A DNA stretch of 64,000 bases from Sinorhizobium terangae (GCF_029714365.1 NZ_CP121659.1:2232001-2296000); one strand, 5' to 3'. Counted from the stretch's first letter, positions 1 through 9,101 are shown. Program-made: numbers and translations. The notes: a model not told the origin generated them from the sequence alone.

Positions 1-673
1 CGTCGAGCTCGACGCCGAACGGTCGCTTGTCCGGTGTCAGCCGCGCCCTGAGGCTCAGCGCCCCTTCCTCGTCCACCGCGTTGCTGGAAAAGGCGAAGCT
101 GCCGGCTTCACCGTCGAGTGCCGCGCGCCCCTCGACCTTCCATGGACCGGCAAGAGTGCGCGCCGACAGGTCGGCGGAAAGGTCTGTGACACGGCGCGTC
201 CGTCCCGTCTGCTCGTCGACGAACTCGATCTCACCGTCGACAACCTCGACCTTTTCGAGAACGACCGTACTTGCAGGAATCGATGCCTGCGACCCACGCG
301 CCCAGTCGAGCGTGCCATCCGGCAGGAGACGAATCCTCGCTTTCGGTCGATCGAGCCGCATATCGAAGATCAGCGCCTCGCCGCTCAGGAACGGCGCAAG
401 CTCGGCGCTCATCGAGAATTGCGCGACCTGGACGATCGGCTGGTCGCTCTCAGTAGAACCGACGCGCACGTCATTGAGGGTCACGGTCGGGAACGGGAGG
501 ATGCGGGCGTCGACACTGCCATGGACGACCACCGGCTTGCCCATGATGCGGCTTGCCTCGCGCTCGAAATCCTTGCGGAAGTTGGTCCAGTCGATGAACA
601 ATGGCGCGATCAACGCCGCAAAGAGCGCGACGACAACAAGCCCACCGATGGTAACCAGAATTCGCGCCAGCAC
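1..673 (-). CDS. AsmA family protein, N-terminal part (cut by window edge)
   Basis: Only the first 224 residues are present. The protein starts with a single membrane segment (about residues 3-22), followed by the typical AsmA opening: IDWTNFRKDFEREASRIMG, then VHGSVDARILPFPTVTLNDV. AsmA-family proteins are inner-membrane-anchored periplasmic proteins linked to envelope lipid transport; that role is family knowledge, not shown here. The GTG start at 673 has GGGAAAG seven bases upstream and an in-frame TGA 24 bases upstream, so no longer start is possible. It lies 67 bases downstream of the FAD oxidase gene on the same strand and may be cotranscribed with it. Confidence 0.85.
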   Translation of the reverse strand, partial: MLARILVTIGGLVVVALFAALIAPLFIDWTNFRKDFEREASRIMGKPVVVHGSVDARILPFPTVTLNDVRVGSTESDQPIVQVAQFSMSAELAPFLSGEALIFDMRLDRPKARIRLLPDGTLDWARGSQASIPASTVVLEKVEVVDGEIEFVDEQTGRTRRVTDLSADLSARTLAGPWKVEGRAALDGEAGSFAFSSNAVDEEGALSLRARLTPDKRPFGVELD

Positions 674-740
674 CGCGTCACTTTCCCGTCTGTCTCATTC
701 GCGCCCTGCTCGCATCCTTGAGCGGCCGATCCCCGCGCTG

Positions 741-2147
741 TCAGGCAAAGATCTTGCCCGGATTGAAGATATTGTCTGGATCAAGCGCCCGCTTGATCTG
801 CCGCATCAGATCCAAGGCGTCGCCGAGCTCCGCCTTGAGAAACGGCATCTTGCCCTGCCCGATTCCATGTTCGCCCGTGCAGGTGCCGTCCATCGACAGA
901 GCCCGCGCGTTCAGCCGCTCCACGAAGGCCTCCGCCCGCGCAACATCGGCTGGATCCTTGTCGTCGAAAAGCAGCCCGACGTGAAAGTTGCCGTCGCCCG
1001 CATGGCCGACGATCGGGGCGACCAGCCCGTGTGCCGCGCTGTCCTCTTGCGTCGCCGCGACGCAATCGGCAAGCCGCGAGATCGGCACGCAGACATCCGT
1101 CGAAAGGATCGCGGCGCCGGGCACCAGCCCCTTCTGTGCCCAATAGGCGTTGTGCCGCGCCTTCCAGAGTCGCGAGCGCTCTTCCGGATTGGTCGTCCAG
1201 ATAAAACCAGTAGACCCCAATTCCGACGCTATTTCGGCGAACTGGCGCGATTGCAACTCGACGCTCTCGGCGCTGCCATGAAACTCGACGAAAAGCGTCG
1301 GCGTCTCCTCATAGTTGAGGTTCGAATAGGCATTGCACGCCTTCATCTGCAGCGCGTCGAGCAGTTCGATGCGCGCTACCGGAATGCCCGATTGGATCGT
1401 CAGGATCACCGCGTTGCAGGCATCGGCAATGGTCGGGAAAGGGCAGACGCCACCGGAGATCACCTCCGGTATGCCTTGCAGGCGCAGCGTGATCGACGTG
1501 ACGATACCGAGCGTGCCTTCCGCGCCAACGAAGAGCCGCGTCAGGTCGTAGCCTGCCGAGGACTTGCGCGCCCGGTGGCCGGTCGAAATCTCGCGACCGT
1601 CGGCAGCGACCGCCGTCACCGCCAGCACGTTTTCCTTCATCGTGCCGTAGCGCACCGCGTTGGTGCCGGAGGCACGCGTCGACGCCATGCCGCCGATCGA
1701 GGCGTTCGCCCCCGGGTCGATCGGAAAGAAAAGACCGGTATCGCGCAGATAAGTGTTCAGGTCCTCGCGTGTGATGCCGGGTTCGACCGTGCAATCGAGA
1801 TCCTCGGCATTGACGGCGAGAACGCGGTTCATGCGCATCATGTCGACCGATATCCCGCCATGCGGCGCGTTGACGTGCCCTTCCAGCGACGATCCGGTGC
1901 CGAAAGGGATCAGCGGCACGCGGTGCGCGCTGGCGATCTTGACGATCTCGCGCACTTCGGCGCCGCTTTCGGGAAAGACCACGGCATCCGGCAATTGCGC
2001 AGGAATATAGGTCGTCGTGTGCGTGTGCTGGGCCCGGACCGCCTCGCCCGCCTGGAAGCGCTCGCCGAATCGCGCGGCAAGAAGTTCCTTTGCCGCAACG
2101 ATACCGCTGTCGTTTCTCGTTCCCGCTTTGATTGCCTTCAACGCCAC
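741..2147 (-). CDS. FAD-linked oxidase, D-lactate dehydrogenase / glycolate oxidase (GlcD) type
   Basis: A flavoprotein oxidising a 2-hydroxy acid such as D-lactate or glycolate, with electrons passed to the respiratory chain or a cytochrome. The N-terminal FAD_binding_4 domain shows PFGTGSSLEG at about residues 81-90 and EPGITREDLN further on. The C-terminal FAD-oxidase domain shows GHAGDGNFH (381-389) and GEHGIGQGK (425-433), both typical of D-lactate dehydrogenases. I chose the GTG start at 2147 (468 residues) because GGGAAAGG lies eight bases upstream; an ATG at 2207 is in frame and would give 488 residues but has no clear ribosome-binding site. The exact substrate cannot be read from the sequence. 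Confidence 0.88.
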   Translation of the reverse strand: MALKAIKAGTRNDSGIVAAKELLAARFGERFQAGEAVRAQHTHTTTYIPAQLPDAVVFPESGAEVREIVKIASAHRVPLIPFGTGSSLEGHVNAPHGGISVDMMRMNRVLAVNAEDLDCTVEPGITREDLNTYLRDTGLFFPIDPGANASIGGMASTRASGTNAVRYGTMKENVLAVTAVAADGREISTGHRARKSSAGYDLTRLFVGAEGTLGIVTSITLRLQGIPEVISGGVCPFPTIADACNAVILTIQSGIPVARIELLDALQMKACNAYSNLNYEETPTLFVEFHGSAESVELQSRQFAEIASELGSTGFIWTTNPEERSRLWKARHNAYWAQKGLVPGAAILSTDVCVPISRLADCVAATQEDSAAHGLVAPIVGHAGDGNFHVGLLFDDKDPADVARAEAFVERLNARALSMDGTCTGEHGIGQGKMPFLKAELGDALDLMRQIKRALDPDNIFNPGKIFA

Positions 2148-2593
2148 GAAAACGCCCTTTCCCTGCAGCCCTCGCGTTCCGGCCGGTCGCGCAAGGCACT
2201 CTAACATTCTGAATCGCCGCTCGATTTTATCCCCAATTCCACGCGGAATTAAGGAATTGCGCGGCGGCTGCCTCCACCCTGGCGTGGTGCGCCCCAAGCC
2301 CGTACGCGCACTCGTCTTTCAGTGATGCCACGTCGCGACGAGACGCCCGAAGTCAGATCGGAAGCGCTGACATTTCAAGGCGCTACTGTGCAAATCGGAA
2401 TCAATTTGTCCAGAAGTTCACGCAAGCTCGAAGCTCCGCACGGCGCGAAATCACGGATGGTGATACCGGCTTGTCACAAGTGCGCGACTGGCGGCCTCTT
2501 CGCCGGTCGACAGCGTTCCTTCCACGTCTGGTAGCAAGCGGTGCTATGATCACCGTACCGCCGTCCATCACCCATTATTCTGGAGAAGGTTGA
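2148..2593. other. Spacer between divergent genes
   Basis: A 446-base stretch between the oxidase gene (leftward) and the DUF1772 gene (rightward). It must hold the promoters of both. I saw no RNA gene, repeat or convincing small gene in it. Confidence 0.6.
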
Positions 2594-3028
2594 ATGTTTG
2601 GATTGCTCGCCCTCATTACGGCGTCCGTCTTCTTCGGCGCCGCGATTTATATCAACGTGGCCGAGCAACCGGCACGGCTCGTCCTTGATGACCGCTCGGC
2701 GCTCACCGAGTGGCGTCCGGCCTACCGGCGAGGCTTCGAGATGCAGGCTTCCCTCGCCGTTGTTTCCGGGCTCCTTGGCGCCGCGGCATGGTGGCAGACC
2801 GGCAGTTCGCTCTGGGGCCTCGGGGCTGCGGTCATCATCCTGAACTGGCCCTATACCCTGCTCGTCGTCATGCCCGTCAACCGCCGCCTAGAGGCGGCAC
2901 GCCCGGAAGAGGCCGGCGACGAGACCCGTGCGCTGCTCACGCGCTGGGGCAAGCTCCATGCCGGCCGAAGCGCGCTCGGCGCAATTGCGACGGCGATCTA
3001 TCTGATCGCCGCACTGCGCGGGTTGTAG
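2594..3028 (+). CDS. DUF1772-family small membrane protein
   Basis: A 144-residue protein with about four membrane segments (residues 1-20, 50-70, 76-95 and 125-143). The early FFGAAIYINVAEQPARL stretch and the NWPYTLLVVMPVNRRL segment are typical of DUF1772 (anthrone oxygenase-like) proteins, whose function in bacteria is not established. The ATG at 2594 has GGAGAAGG six bases upstream. It stands alone; no partner gene suggests a pathway. Confidence 0.8.
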   Translation: MFGLLALITASVFFGAAIYINVAEQPARLVLDDRSALTEWRPAYRRGFEMQASLAVVSGLLGAAAWWQTGSSLWGLGAAVIILNWPYTLLVVMPVNRRLEAARPEEAGDETRALLTRWGKLHAGRSALGAIATAIYLIAALRGL

Positions 3029-3068
3029 GCGTCATCACATCGTCACGATAAGCACCTAAGGAGCCCCT

Positions 3069-3316
3069 TCGGCCCTTGACCAAGATCCGCGGCTCGAAGC
3101 TTTTCGCCTTCTGGTGCGCGCCGGACCGGAGGGCGTGCGGACCGGCGAAATCGCCACGCGGGCTTGGCACAATCAACACGCGACGAACGGGTCGTGCGAT
3201 GCGTCGCTGATATGACTGGCTTCAGGGATCTGCTCGCCTATCTCGTGAAGCACCGCTCCAACGGTAGTCCCAAACTTTGCCGCCCGGTCATTGATGCCGT
3301 GACCTGCAATCGTTGA
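3069..3316 (+). pseudogene. Remnant of an ArsR-family repressor gene
   Basis: Two pieces of an ArsR-like protein lie in different frames. The first (from 3069) reads ALDQDPRLEAFRLLVRAGPE then GVRTGEIATRA, the usual opening of the winged-helix domain. The second reads VADMTGFRDLLAYLVKHRSN and GSPKLC before a TGA at 3314-3316, the usual C-terminal tail of these repressors. The recognition helix and the metal-binding centre between them are missing, and the start codon is lost. The remnant ends 12 bases before arsC, the position an intact arsR would hold in an arsenic operon. Identification is from pattern recognition only. Confidence 0.6.
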
Positions 3317-3328
3317 GGAGGATTAATC

Positions 3329-3841
3329 GTGAACGACCACAGGCCATTCAACGTTCTCTTTCTTTGCACAGCCAATTCCGCGCGCTCGATCCTCGCCGAG
3401 GCGATCCTCGATCGGCTCGGTCAGGGCAAGTTCAAGGCGTTTTCGGCCGGATCGCAGCCCAGGGGGAAGGTTCATCCTCTCACACTGGAGGTCCTGGAGA
3501 GCCTCAACTACGATACCTCATTCGCGCGCTCCAAAAGCTGGGACGAGTTTGCAACTCCTGACGCGCCGAAGATGGATTTCGTCTTCACCGTCTGCGACGA
3601 TGCCGCCAACGAGGCTTGCCCTGTCTGGCCGGGGCAACCGCTGTCTGCGCATTGGGGCGTGCCGGACCCGGCCGCGGCCGAAGGCAGCGAGCCCGAAAAA
3701 CACTTTGCCTTTGCAGAGGCTTACCGGATGCTGAATAACCGGATATCGATCTTCATCAACTTGCCTATGCCCTCTCTCGACAAGCTCGCCTTGCAACAGC
3801 GCCTCGACGAGATCGGCCGCGATAGGCCGGACGCGGAGTGA
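3329..3841 (+). CDS. arsC: Arsenate reductase ArsC, low-molecular-weight phosphatase fold
   Basis: Reduces arsenate to arsenite in the cytoplasm. The phosphatase loop CTANSAR is at residues 13-19 (Cys13, Arg19), and a second redox pair, Cys89 and Cys97, sits in VCDDAANEACPVW, as in thioredoxin-coupled ArsC proteins. Length is 170 residues, normal for the rhizobial family with its C-terminal extension. The GTG start at 3329 follows a strong GAGGAGG. It is flanked upstream by a broken arsR and downstream by what may be the first codons of a lost aquaglyceroporin gene, so the enzyme appears intact while its operon has decayed. No arsenite exporter is in the window. Confidence 0.9.
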   Translation: MNDHRPFNVLFLCTANSARSILAEAILDRLGQGKFKAFSAGSQPRGKVHPLTLEVLESLNYDTSFARSKSWDEFATPDAPKMDFVFTVCDDAANEACPVWPGQPLSAHWGVPDPAAAEGSEPEKHFAFAEAYRMLNNRISIFINLPMPSLDKLALQQRLDEIGRDRPDAE

Positions 3842-3846
3842 TAGTG

Positions 3847-3882
3847 ATGGCATTCGACCTTCCGGTTTTCACGTCCGCCTAA
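3847..3882 (+). pseudogene. Possible first codons of a lost aqpS-like aquaglyceroporin gene
   Basis: Five bases after arsC, an ATG opens an 11-codon frame reading MAFDLPVFTSA and then stops. Aquaporins that follow arsC in rhizobial arsenic operons commonly begin with a similar (M)xFDLPRRLxAE sequence. The match is only five or six residues, so this is suggestive. Repeat-like sequence begins right after the stop, which would fit a deletion junction. Confidence 0.3.
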
Positions 3883-3935
3883 AGCGCCGCGCGTCTCTTG
3901 AAGACGTGCAAAGAATCGATTCCATTCTGATGGAT

Positions 3936-3979
3936 GCGGGATGCGGGCGGAAAACCGCGCGCACTTTTCCTCATCCCGC
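3936..3979. repeat. Palindromic intergenic repeat at the end of the RND operon
   Basis: An inverted repeat with outer arms GCGGGATG (3936-3943) and CATCCCGC (3972-3979) and an inner GCGG-AAAA-CCGC. The wording (ggcggaaaaccgc...cacttttcctcatcccgc) resembles mobile palindromic units scattered through rhizobial chromosomes. The preceding 40 bases resemble one end of a RIME1-type unit, so the block may be mosaic. It lies directly after the stop of the RND pump gene and may end its transcript. Confidence 0.5.
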
Positions 3980-6900
3980 TTAGCGCATCTCCACCATCGC
4001 TGAGGCCGCGTCCATCTCCTCGTGCAGCTTGCGCTCCTCGTCGGCATGCGGCTTCGTGAAGCGCGCAATGACGAGATAGGCGACCGGAGTGAGGTAGAGT
4101 GTCACGATCACCGCAAGGCCCAGCCCGCCGACCAGAACCCAGCCGAGCGCGACACGCGCCTCGGCCCCTGCCCCGCTCGCCAGAACCAATGGGACAGCGC
4201 CGACGACGGTCGCGATCATCGTCATCATCACGGGTCTCAGGCGGATATTGGCCGCACTCTCGATGGCGCTGCGCACATCCTGGCCGCGATCACGCAACTG
4301 ATTGGCGAACTCGACGATCAGGATACCGTTCTTTGCCATGATGCCGACCAGCATGACCAGACCGATCTGGCTATAGATGTTCAGCGTATTGCCCGTCAGG
4401 ATCATCGCGAAGACGGCACAGGCAAGCCCGAGAGGCACGGTCGACATGATGATGAGGCCGCTGACGAAGCTCTCGAACTGTGCTGCCAGCACCAGGAAGA
4501 TGATGACGATCGCGAAGCCGAAGGTGATGAAAAGGCCATTGGCATTCTCGTTGAGCGTTGCCGCTTCCGCGAGCGGCATCACCCGCGAGCCCGGCGGCAA
4601 CAGCGGCTCCGCCATCTCCTCCACCATCGACAGCGCCTCACCGAGCGCGAGGTCGGACTTGAGGCCCGCCGAAAGCGAAACGGCGCGAAGCTGCGACTCG
4701 CGCGCCAGCTGCGGCGCCACGGCCTTTTCCTCGATCGTCGCGATGCTCGACATCGGCACGATCCGGCCGTCGCGGGCCTTGACGAAGATGTTCTGCAGAT
4801 CCGTCGGGTCGTTGAGCGGGGTCGTCGAGGAAAGCAGCTTGACGGGATAGGCATCGCCCTCGACGAAGATATCGACGACGCTGCTGCCGTCGAGCATCGC
4901 CTGCAGCGCCCAGGAGAGGCCGCTGATATCCACGCCGAGGTCGGACGCGCGCTCGCGATCGATGGTGATCGAGAGTTGCGCCTGGTTGGCCTCATAGTTG
5001 AGCCGCACGTTCTCGAAACGGCCGGTGTCTTCGATCTCGCGGACGAGTTTCGCCGCCGCGTCGCCGAGCTTCGTGTAGTCGTTGCCGACCAGGGCCACCT
5101 GAAGGCCGCTACCGGCACCGCGAATGCCAAGACTGTTGGACTGGATGGCAAAGGAGCGGACGGACGGAACTTTCGCGGTCACCTTATTGATGTCGGCGAC
5201 GATCTGCTGCTGCGTGCGCTCTCGTTCTTCCCACGGGGCAAGTGTCAGCACCATGAAGCCGCTATTGGCCGTGCCGCCCTGCCCCGAGATTGAAAAGACA
5301 TTGGCGATCTCGCCCGATTTGACCAACGGCTCAAGGCCTTCCTCGATGCGACGCATCTGCGCCTGCGTATATTCGAGCGAGACGCCCTGCGGCGCGTTGA
5401 TCCTGAGCATGACTTGCGAACGGTCCTCGTTGGGGGTCAGCTCGGACTTCAGCGTCAGGAAACCGGCGGCACCTGCCGCGGTGAAGAAGGCGGCGACGAC
5501 GAAGACGATGAGCGGCGCATTGAGGCACGCACGAAGCGTCACCCGATAGAACGCCGCGGCCCGCGCCCCGAGCCGACTCATCACGCCCTGATGAGCATGC
5601 GCATCGGTCGTCAGCAGACGCGAGGCGAGCATCGGGCAAAGCGTGAGCGAGACGAAGGACGAGAGCAGGATCGAGAAGGCGAGCACAAAGCCGAACTCGC
5701 GGAAGAGTCCACCGGTCTGCCCGGGGAGGAACGAGAGCGGCACGAAGACCGCCGCAAGCGTGGCGGTTGTCGCCAGCACCGCGAAGAAGACTTCGAGCGT
5801 GCCATGGACGGCGGCGGCCCGCGGTCCGAGCCCCTCCGCCCGGCGGCGCACGATGTTTTCGAGCACCACGATCGCGTCGTCGACGACGAGGCCGGTTGCA
5901 AGCACGATCGCGAGCAGCGTCAGGATGTTGATCGAGAAACCGGCAAGATAAATTGCCGCGAGCGTGCCGATCAGCGCGATCGGCATCGAGATCGCCGGGA
6001 TCAGCGTCGCCCGCCAGTCGAGCAGGAAGAGATATATGACGAAGGTGACGATGAATACGGCGACGAGGAGCGCTATCTCCACTTCGTGGATCGCGCCGTT
6101 GATGAAGACGGCATCGTCGCTGGTGATCTTGAGTTCCGTTCCCTCAGGCAGGATCTCCGCGGAGATCGTATCCACCACCTTGTGCACGCCCTCGGAGATA
6201 TTGACCGTGTTCGACTGGGCCTGGCGGACGATGCCGAGACCAATGCCCTGCCGACCATTGGAGCGCAGCGCCGACGTGCCCGTGTCCGGGCCGAGCGTCA
6301 CCGTCGCGACGTCGCGCAGCCGCACATTGTCGCCGATGATGAGGTTTTCGAACTGCTCGGGCGTCTGGAGGTCCGCCGTCGCCCGAACAGAAATATCCTG
6401 GCTGGCGCTGGTCAGCGAGCCCGCGGGCACGTCGTAAGACGCGTTGGAGAGCGCTTCGCGAAGATTGGCCACCGTGACCCCACGCCCGGCGAGCTTCGCC
6501 TGGTCCAGGTCGATGCGGAAGATCTTCTCCTGGTCGCCGTAGACGGTTACATCGGCGACGCCCTCAACAGCCGCAAGCCGGTCGCTGATCTCGTTCTCGA
6601 CAAGCAGCGTCATGTCTTCCATGGTCATCGTGTCGGAGGTGAGCGCCAGCCGGATGATGGGCTGGCTGTCCGCGTCCGCCTTGACGATGATCGGCTCGTC
6701 GGCATCGTCTGGAAGCTGGCCGGCAACGCGGCCGAGCGCATCGCGGATGTCATTGGCGGCCTGGCCGATATCGGTCGTGTCGGAGAATTCGAGCGTCACG
6801 CGGCTACGCCCGAAGGAAGAGCTCGACGAAATGCTTTTAAGGCCCTGGACGCGCGACACCGCGCCTTCGACGACCGAGGTCACCTCGCGGTCGATCGTTT

Positions 6901-7123
6901 CCGGCGAAGCGCCTTCGAACCATGTCGTCACGGAGACGACCGGCTGGTCGACCTGCGGCAGTTCGCGCATTTCGATCCCGTTCCAGGCGGCGAGGCCCGC
7001 AACGACGATCAGCGTGTTGATCACCAGCGCGAAGATCGGCCGGCGGATGAAGAGCGCGGTAAAGCCGCTCTTTCCCCCTTGGTCTCCGCCCTTGCCGTGA
7101 TGCCCCCCGAACCCGATGTTCAT
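3980..7123 (-). CDS. RND efflux pump inner-membrane transporter
   Basis: A 1047-residue proton-driven transporter of the AcrB/MexB superfamily. Motifs include FIRRPIFALVINTLIVVAGL at the first membrane segment, the LATGLVVDDAIVVLENI motif in the fourth (with the proton-relay Asp pair), and GIMAKNGILIVEFANQLRD in the second half. The ATG at 7123 overlaps the stop of the adaptor gene by four bases (ATGA), so translation is coupled. The window shows no outer-membrane channel gene; a TolC-like protein encoded elsewhere would complete the pump. The substrate is not predictable from sequence. Confidence 0.92.
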   Translation of the reverse strand: MNIGFGGHHGKGGDQGGKSGFTALFIRRPIFALVINTLIVVAGLAAWNGIEMRELPQVDQPVVSVTTWFEGASPETIDREVTSVVEGAVSRVQGLKSISSSSSFGRSRVTLEFSDTTDIGQAANDIRDALGRVAGQLPDDADEPIIVKADADSQPIIRLALTSDTMTMEDMTLLVENEISDRLAAVEGVADVTVYGDQEKIFRIDLDQAKLAGRGVTVANLREALSNASYDVPAGSLTSASQDISVRATADLQTPEQFENLIIGDNVRLRDVATVTLGPDTGTSALRSNGRQGIGLGIVRQAQSNTVNISEGVHKVVDTISAEILPEGTELKITSDDAVFINGAIHEVEIALLVAVFIVTFVIYLFLLDWRATLIPAISMPIALIGTLAAIYLAGFSINILTLLAIVLATGLVVDDAIVVLENIVRRRAEGLGPRAAAVHGTLEVFFAVLATTATLAAVFVPLSFLPGQTGGLFREFGFVLAFSILLSSFVSLTLCPMLASRLLTTDAHAHQGVMSRLGARAAAFYRVTLRACLNAPLIVFVVAAFFTAAGAAGFLTLKSELTPNEDRSQVMLRINAPQGVSLEYTQAQMRRIEEGLEPLVKSGEIANVFSISGQGGTANSGFMVLTLAPWEERERTQQQIVADINKVTAKVPSVRSFAIQSNSLGIRGAGSGLQVALVGNDYTKLGDAAAKLVREIEDTGRFENVRLNYEANQAQLSITIDRERASDLGVDISGLSWALQAMLDGSSVVDIFVEGDAYPVKLLSSTTPLNDPTDLQNIFVKARDGRIVPMSSIATIEEKAVAPQLARESQLRAVSLSAGLKSDLALGEALSMVEEMAEPLLPPGSRVMPLAEAATLNENANGLFITFGFAIVIIFLVLAAQFESFVSGLIIMSTVPLGLACAVFAMILTGNTLNIYSQIGLVMLVGIMAKNGILIVEFANQLRDRGQDVRSAIESAANIRLRPVMMTMIATVVGAVPLVLASGAGAEARVALGWVLVGGLGLAVIVTLYLTPVAYLVIARFTKPHADEERKLHEEMDAASAMVEMR

Positions 7124-8304
7124 TGCGCATCTCCCGCGACCTTCTGCTCGGGCTCGGGCCGGCTTTCGCCGGCAACGCGCACTGCGCCGCCGTCGCGCAG
7201 GCGCTGCACGCCCTCGGTCACGACACGGTCGCCCTCGGCAAGAGCGGCATCGACAAGCACTTTGTCCGGATTGCGCTGGATGATCTTGACCGGCACCCGC
7301 TCGCTGCGGTCGCCTTTGACACGCCAGATATAGGATCCGTCCGAACTCCACTGGATCGCCAGCGGATCGACCGTCGGATAACGGTCGCCATCGAAGGCCA
7401 TGGTGACCGAGAAGGACATGCCCGCCCGCAGCATGTCGTCGGGATTTTCAAGCCGCGCGCGGACGCGGAGCGTCCGACTCGCCTGATCGAGACGGTTGTC
7501 GATGGCGTGGATGACGCCTTCGAGCTGCCGCCCGGGTTGCGCGATCGCATTTGCCGTCACCGGCTGATCAACGAAAATCTTGCTGGCGAAGCGTTCCGGC
7601 ACCCAGAAATCGACAAGAATTTGCGAACGGTCGTCCACCACCGCGATCGGCGTCGAGGTCGTGACGTAGTCACCGACATTGACGGTGATGATACCGACCA
7701 CACCTTTCGAGGGTGCGACAATGTCGCGGCGCTTGAGATCCAGTTCTGCCGTCTTCAGCGCCAACTCCGCCGCCTGCAGCGCGATTTCCGCGTCGCGAAC
7801 CTCGACTGCCGTCACAGCCCTTGCCGTGCTGAGATTGCGATAGCGCTCGAGCTTTTCCTCGGCACTGTCGCGCGTCAGCTTCGCCTGTTGCGCCGCAACC
7901 TTTTGGTCGTCGCTGTCGAGCCGGGCAATCACCTGACCCTCGGCGATCCTGTCGCCGGATTTTACCAATATTTCGGTGAGATTGCCGGTCGCCGTCGGTG
8001 TTACCGAGACGGAGTGGATCGCCTCGCCGTTACCGATGGCGTTGAGCCTGTCGTTGACGATCGCGCTCGCCGACGGCCTGACGACAACCAATGTCGCGTC
8101 GCCGAAGCCGCCCTGCCCGCGTCCGCCGTTGCGCCGCCCGCCTTCGCCTTCGCCACCGTCAGACTTCGACAGTGCGTCGATCAACGGATGCGAAACGCCG
8201 ATCGCCGCCAGCGTTTCCCCCGCGCCGGGCGCAAAACGTACCCAGGCGACTGCCCCCACCACGAGCACAACGGCGCTGACCGCCAGTTGCTTCCAAACCC
8301 GCAT
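7120..8304 (-). CDS. RND pump periplasmic adaptor (membrane fusion protein)
   Basis: A 394-residue adaptor that links the RND transporter to an outer-membrane channel. It has an N-terminal membrane anchor (about residues 7-24), a Gly-rich linker around residues 50-68, a lipoyl-like segment with TATGNLTEILVKSGDRI and EGQVIARLDSDD, an alpha-helical hairpin, and a second lipoyl half (DIVAPSKGVVG). The ATG at 8304 is preceded by GGAGATGTGA. It is the first gene of a two-gene operon with the transporter. Confidence 0.92.
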   Translation of the reverse strand: MRVWKQLAVSAVVLVVGAVAWVRFAPGAGETLAAIGVSHPLIDALSKSDGGEGEGGRRNGGRGQGGFGDATLVVVRPSASAIVNDRLNAIGNGEAIHSVSVTPTATGNLTEILVKSGDRIAEGQVIARLDSDDQKVAAQQAKLTRDSAEEKLERYRNLSTARAVTAVEVRDAEIALQAAELALKTAELDLKRRDIVAPSKGVVGIITVNVGDYVTTSTPIAVVDDRSQILVDFWVPERFASKIFVDQPVTANAIAQPGRQLEGVIHAIDNRLDQASRTLRVRARLENPDDMLRAGMSFSVTMAFDGDRYPTVDPLAIQWSSDGSYIWRVKGDRSERVPVKIIQRNPDKVLVDAALAEGDRVVTEGVQRLRDGGAVRVAGESRPEPEQKVAGDAQ

Positions 8305-8598
8305 TCACATCTCCAAATGAAAAGCACGCTCCAGCGCGGCCCGTGCCGGCGGAGCGTTCCGATTTGCCCCGAGTATCATTATTTGCGTGCCTTCGAGCAA
8401 TCTCGGAATGCCATCATTACGCAATTGTAATAAAAGCGAATTTGTTGGCGGCATGATGGCGCCGATCGCCGTGCGTCGATTGCGCAGTGTTTTGCTGGAC
8501 AACCAGTGTTTACAGCCTCGACGGCTGGGCTATTCTGCTTGCCTCGGGGACCATTTCCGATCGGTTTCGATGTTCAACTCATGTTGTGGAGAAGGACG

Positions 8599-8694
8599 AT
8601 GTGCGACGCCTGCGTCATGGAAGCCGTAAGGCAGCGTATGCTGTCGCGGCGCGGCTTTTTCTACGCTGCTGCGGTTGGCAAGGAGAAAGCATGA
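8599..8694 (+). CDS. 31-residue Tat-signal-like small ORF, probable gene remnant
   Basis: A 31-codon frame starts at an ATG with GGAGAAGG four bases upstream and encodes a peptide beginning MCDACVMEAVRQRMLSRRGF. The SRRGFF segment is a twin-arginine-type motif, and the opening resembles that of Tat-exported cyclase/hydrolase family proteins of rhizobia (recalled, not searched). The hydrophobic stretch is cut short to YAAAVG before KEKA and the stop. The stop overlaps the next gene's ATG (ATGA). It may be the truncated head of a lost exported enzyme whose start signals now couple translation of the downstream gene. Confidence 0.45.
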   Translation: MCDACVMEAVRQRMLSRRGFFYAAAVGKEKA

Positions 8695-9101
8695 GTACTG
8701 TCGTCCCGCCGCCCGATCCCGAAGCCGACCCGCGTGTCAAGGCGGTTTTCGATGACATCCGTGCCACCCGGAAATCGGACTTCATCAACAATATGTGGCT
8801 CTGGCTCGCCTTCGACGCGGACCTCCTGGAGCGGACTTGGGCGGAGGTGAAGGCGGTCATGGCGACGCCCTCCGCCCTCGACCCACTAGTCAAGGAAATG
8901 CTCTATATCGCCGTTTCCGTCAGCAACGGCTGCGGCTATTGCATCCACTCCCACACGGCATCGGCCAAGGCCAAGGGCATGACAGAGGCGCAGCATGCCG
9001 ACCTTCTGCGCGTCATCTCGCTCGCCGCCAAGACCAATCAATTGGCGACCGCGCTGCAGGTCCCTGTCGATCCGGCTTTCGATGCGACAGGCGAAAATTG
9101 A
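8691..9101 (+). CDS. Carboxymuconolactone decarboxylase / AhpD-like protein
   Basis: A 136-residue all-helical protein of the CMD/AhpD superfamily. The redox motif CGYCIHSH (around residues 82-89) with an upstream acidic residue marks the alkylhydroperoxidase-like branch rather than true decarboxylases. The ATG at 8691 is preceded by AGGAGAAAG and overlaps the stop of the 31-residue ORF by four bases. Its likely role is peroxide or radical chemistry in the cytoplasm; the substrate is unknown. Confidence 0.82.
   Translation: MSTVVPPPDPEADPRVKAVFDDIRATRKSDFINNMWLWLAFDADLLERTWAEVKAVMATPSALDPLVKEMLYIAVSVSNGCGYCIHSHTASAKAKGMTEAQHADLLRVISLAAKTNQLATALQVPVDPAFDATGEN

Noticed and set aside
27..2204. 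Very long plus-strand open frame opposite the AsmA and FAD oxidase genes
   Set aside because: It is the mirror of GC-rich codons of the minus-strand genes; it has an Arg-rich, low-complexity product and no domain, while the minus strand has clear motifs.
5414..7333. 639-codon plus-strand frame opposite the RND pump gene
   Set aside because: The product is rich in Arg, Asp and Glu without any motif; the opposite strand encodes a complete RND transporter.
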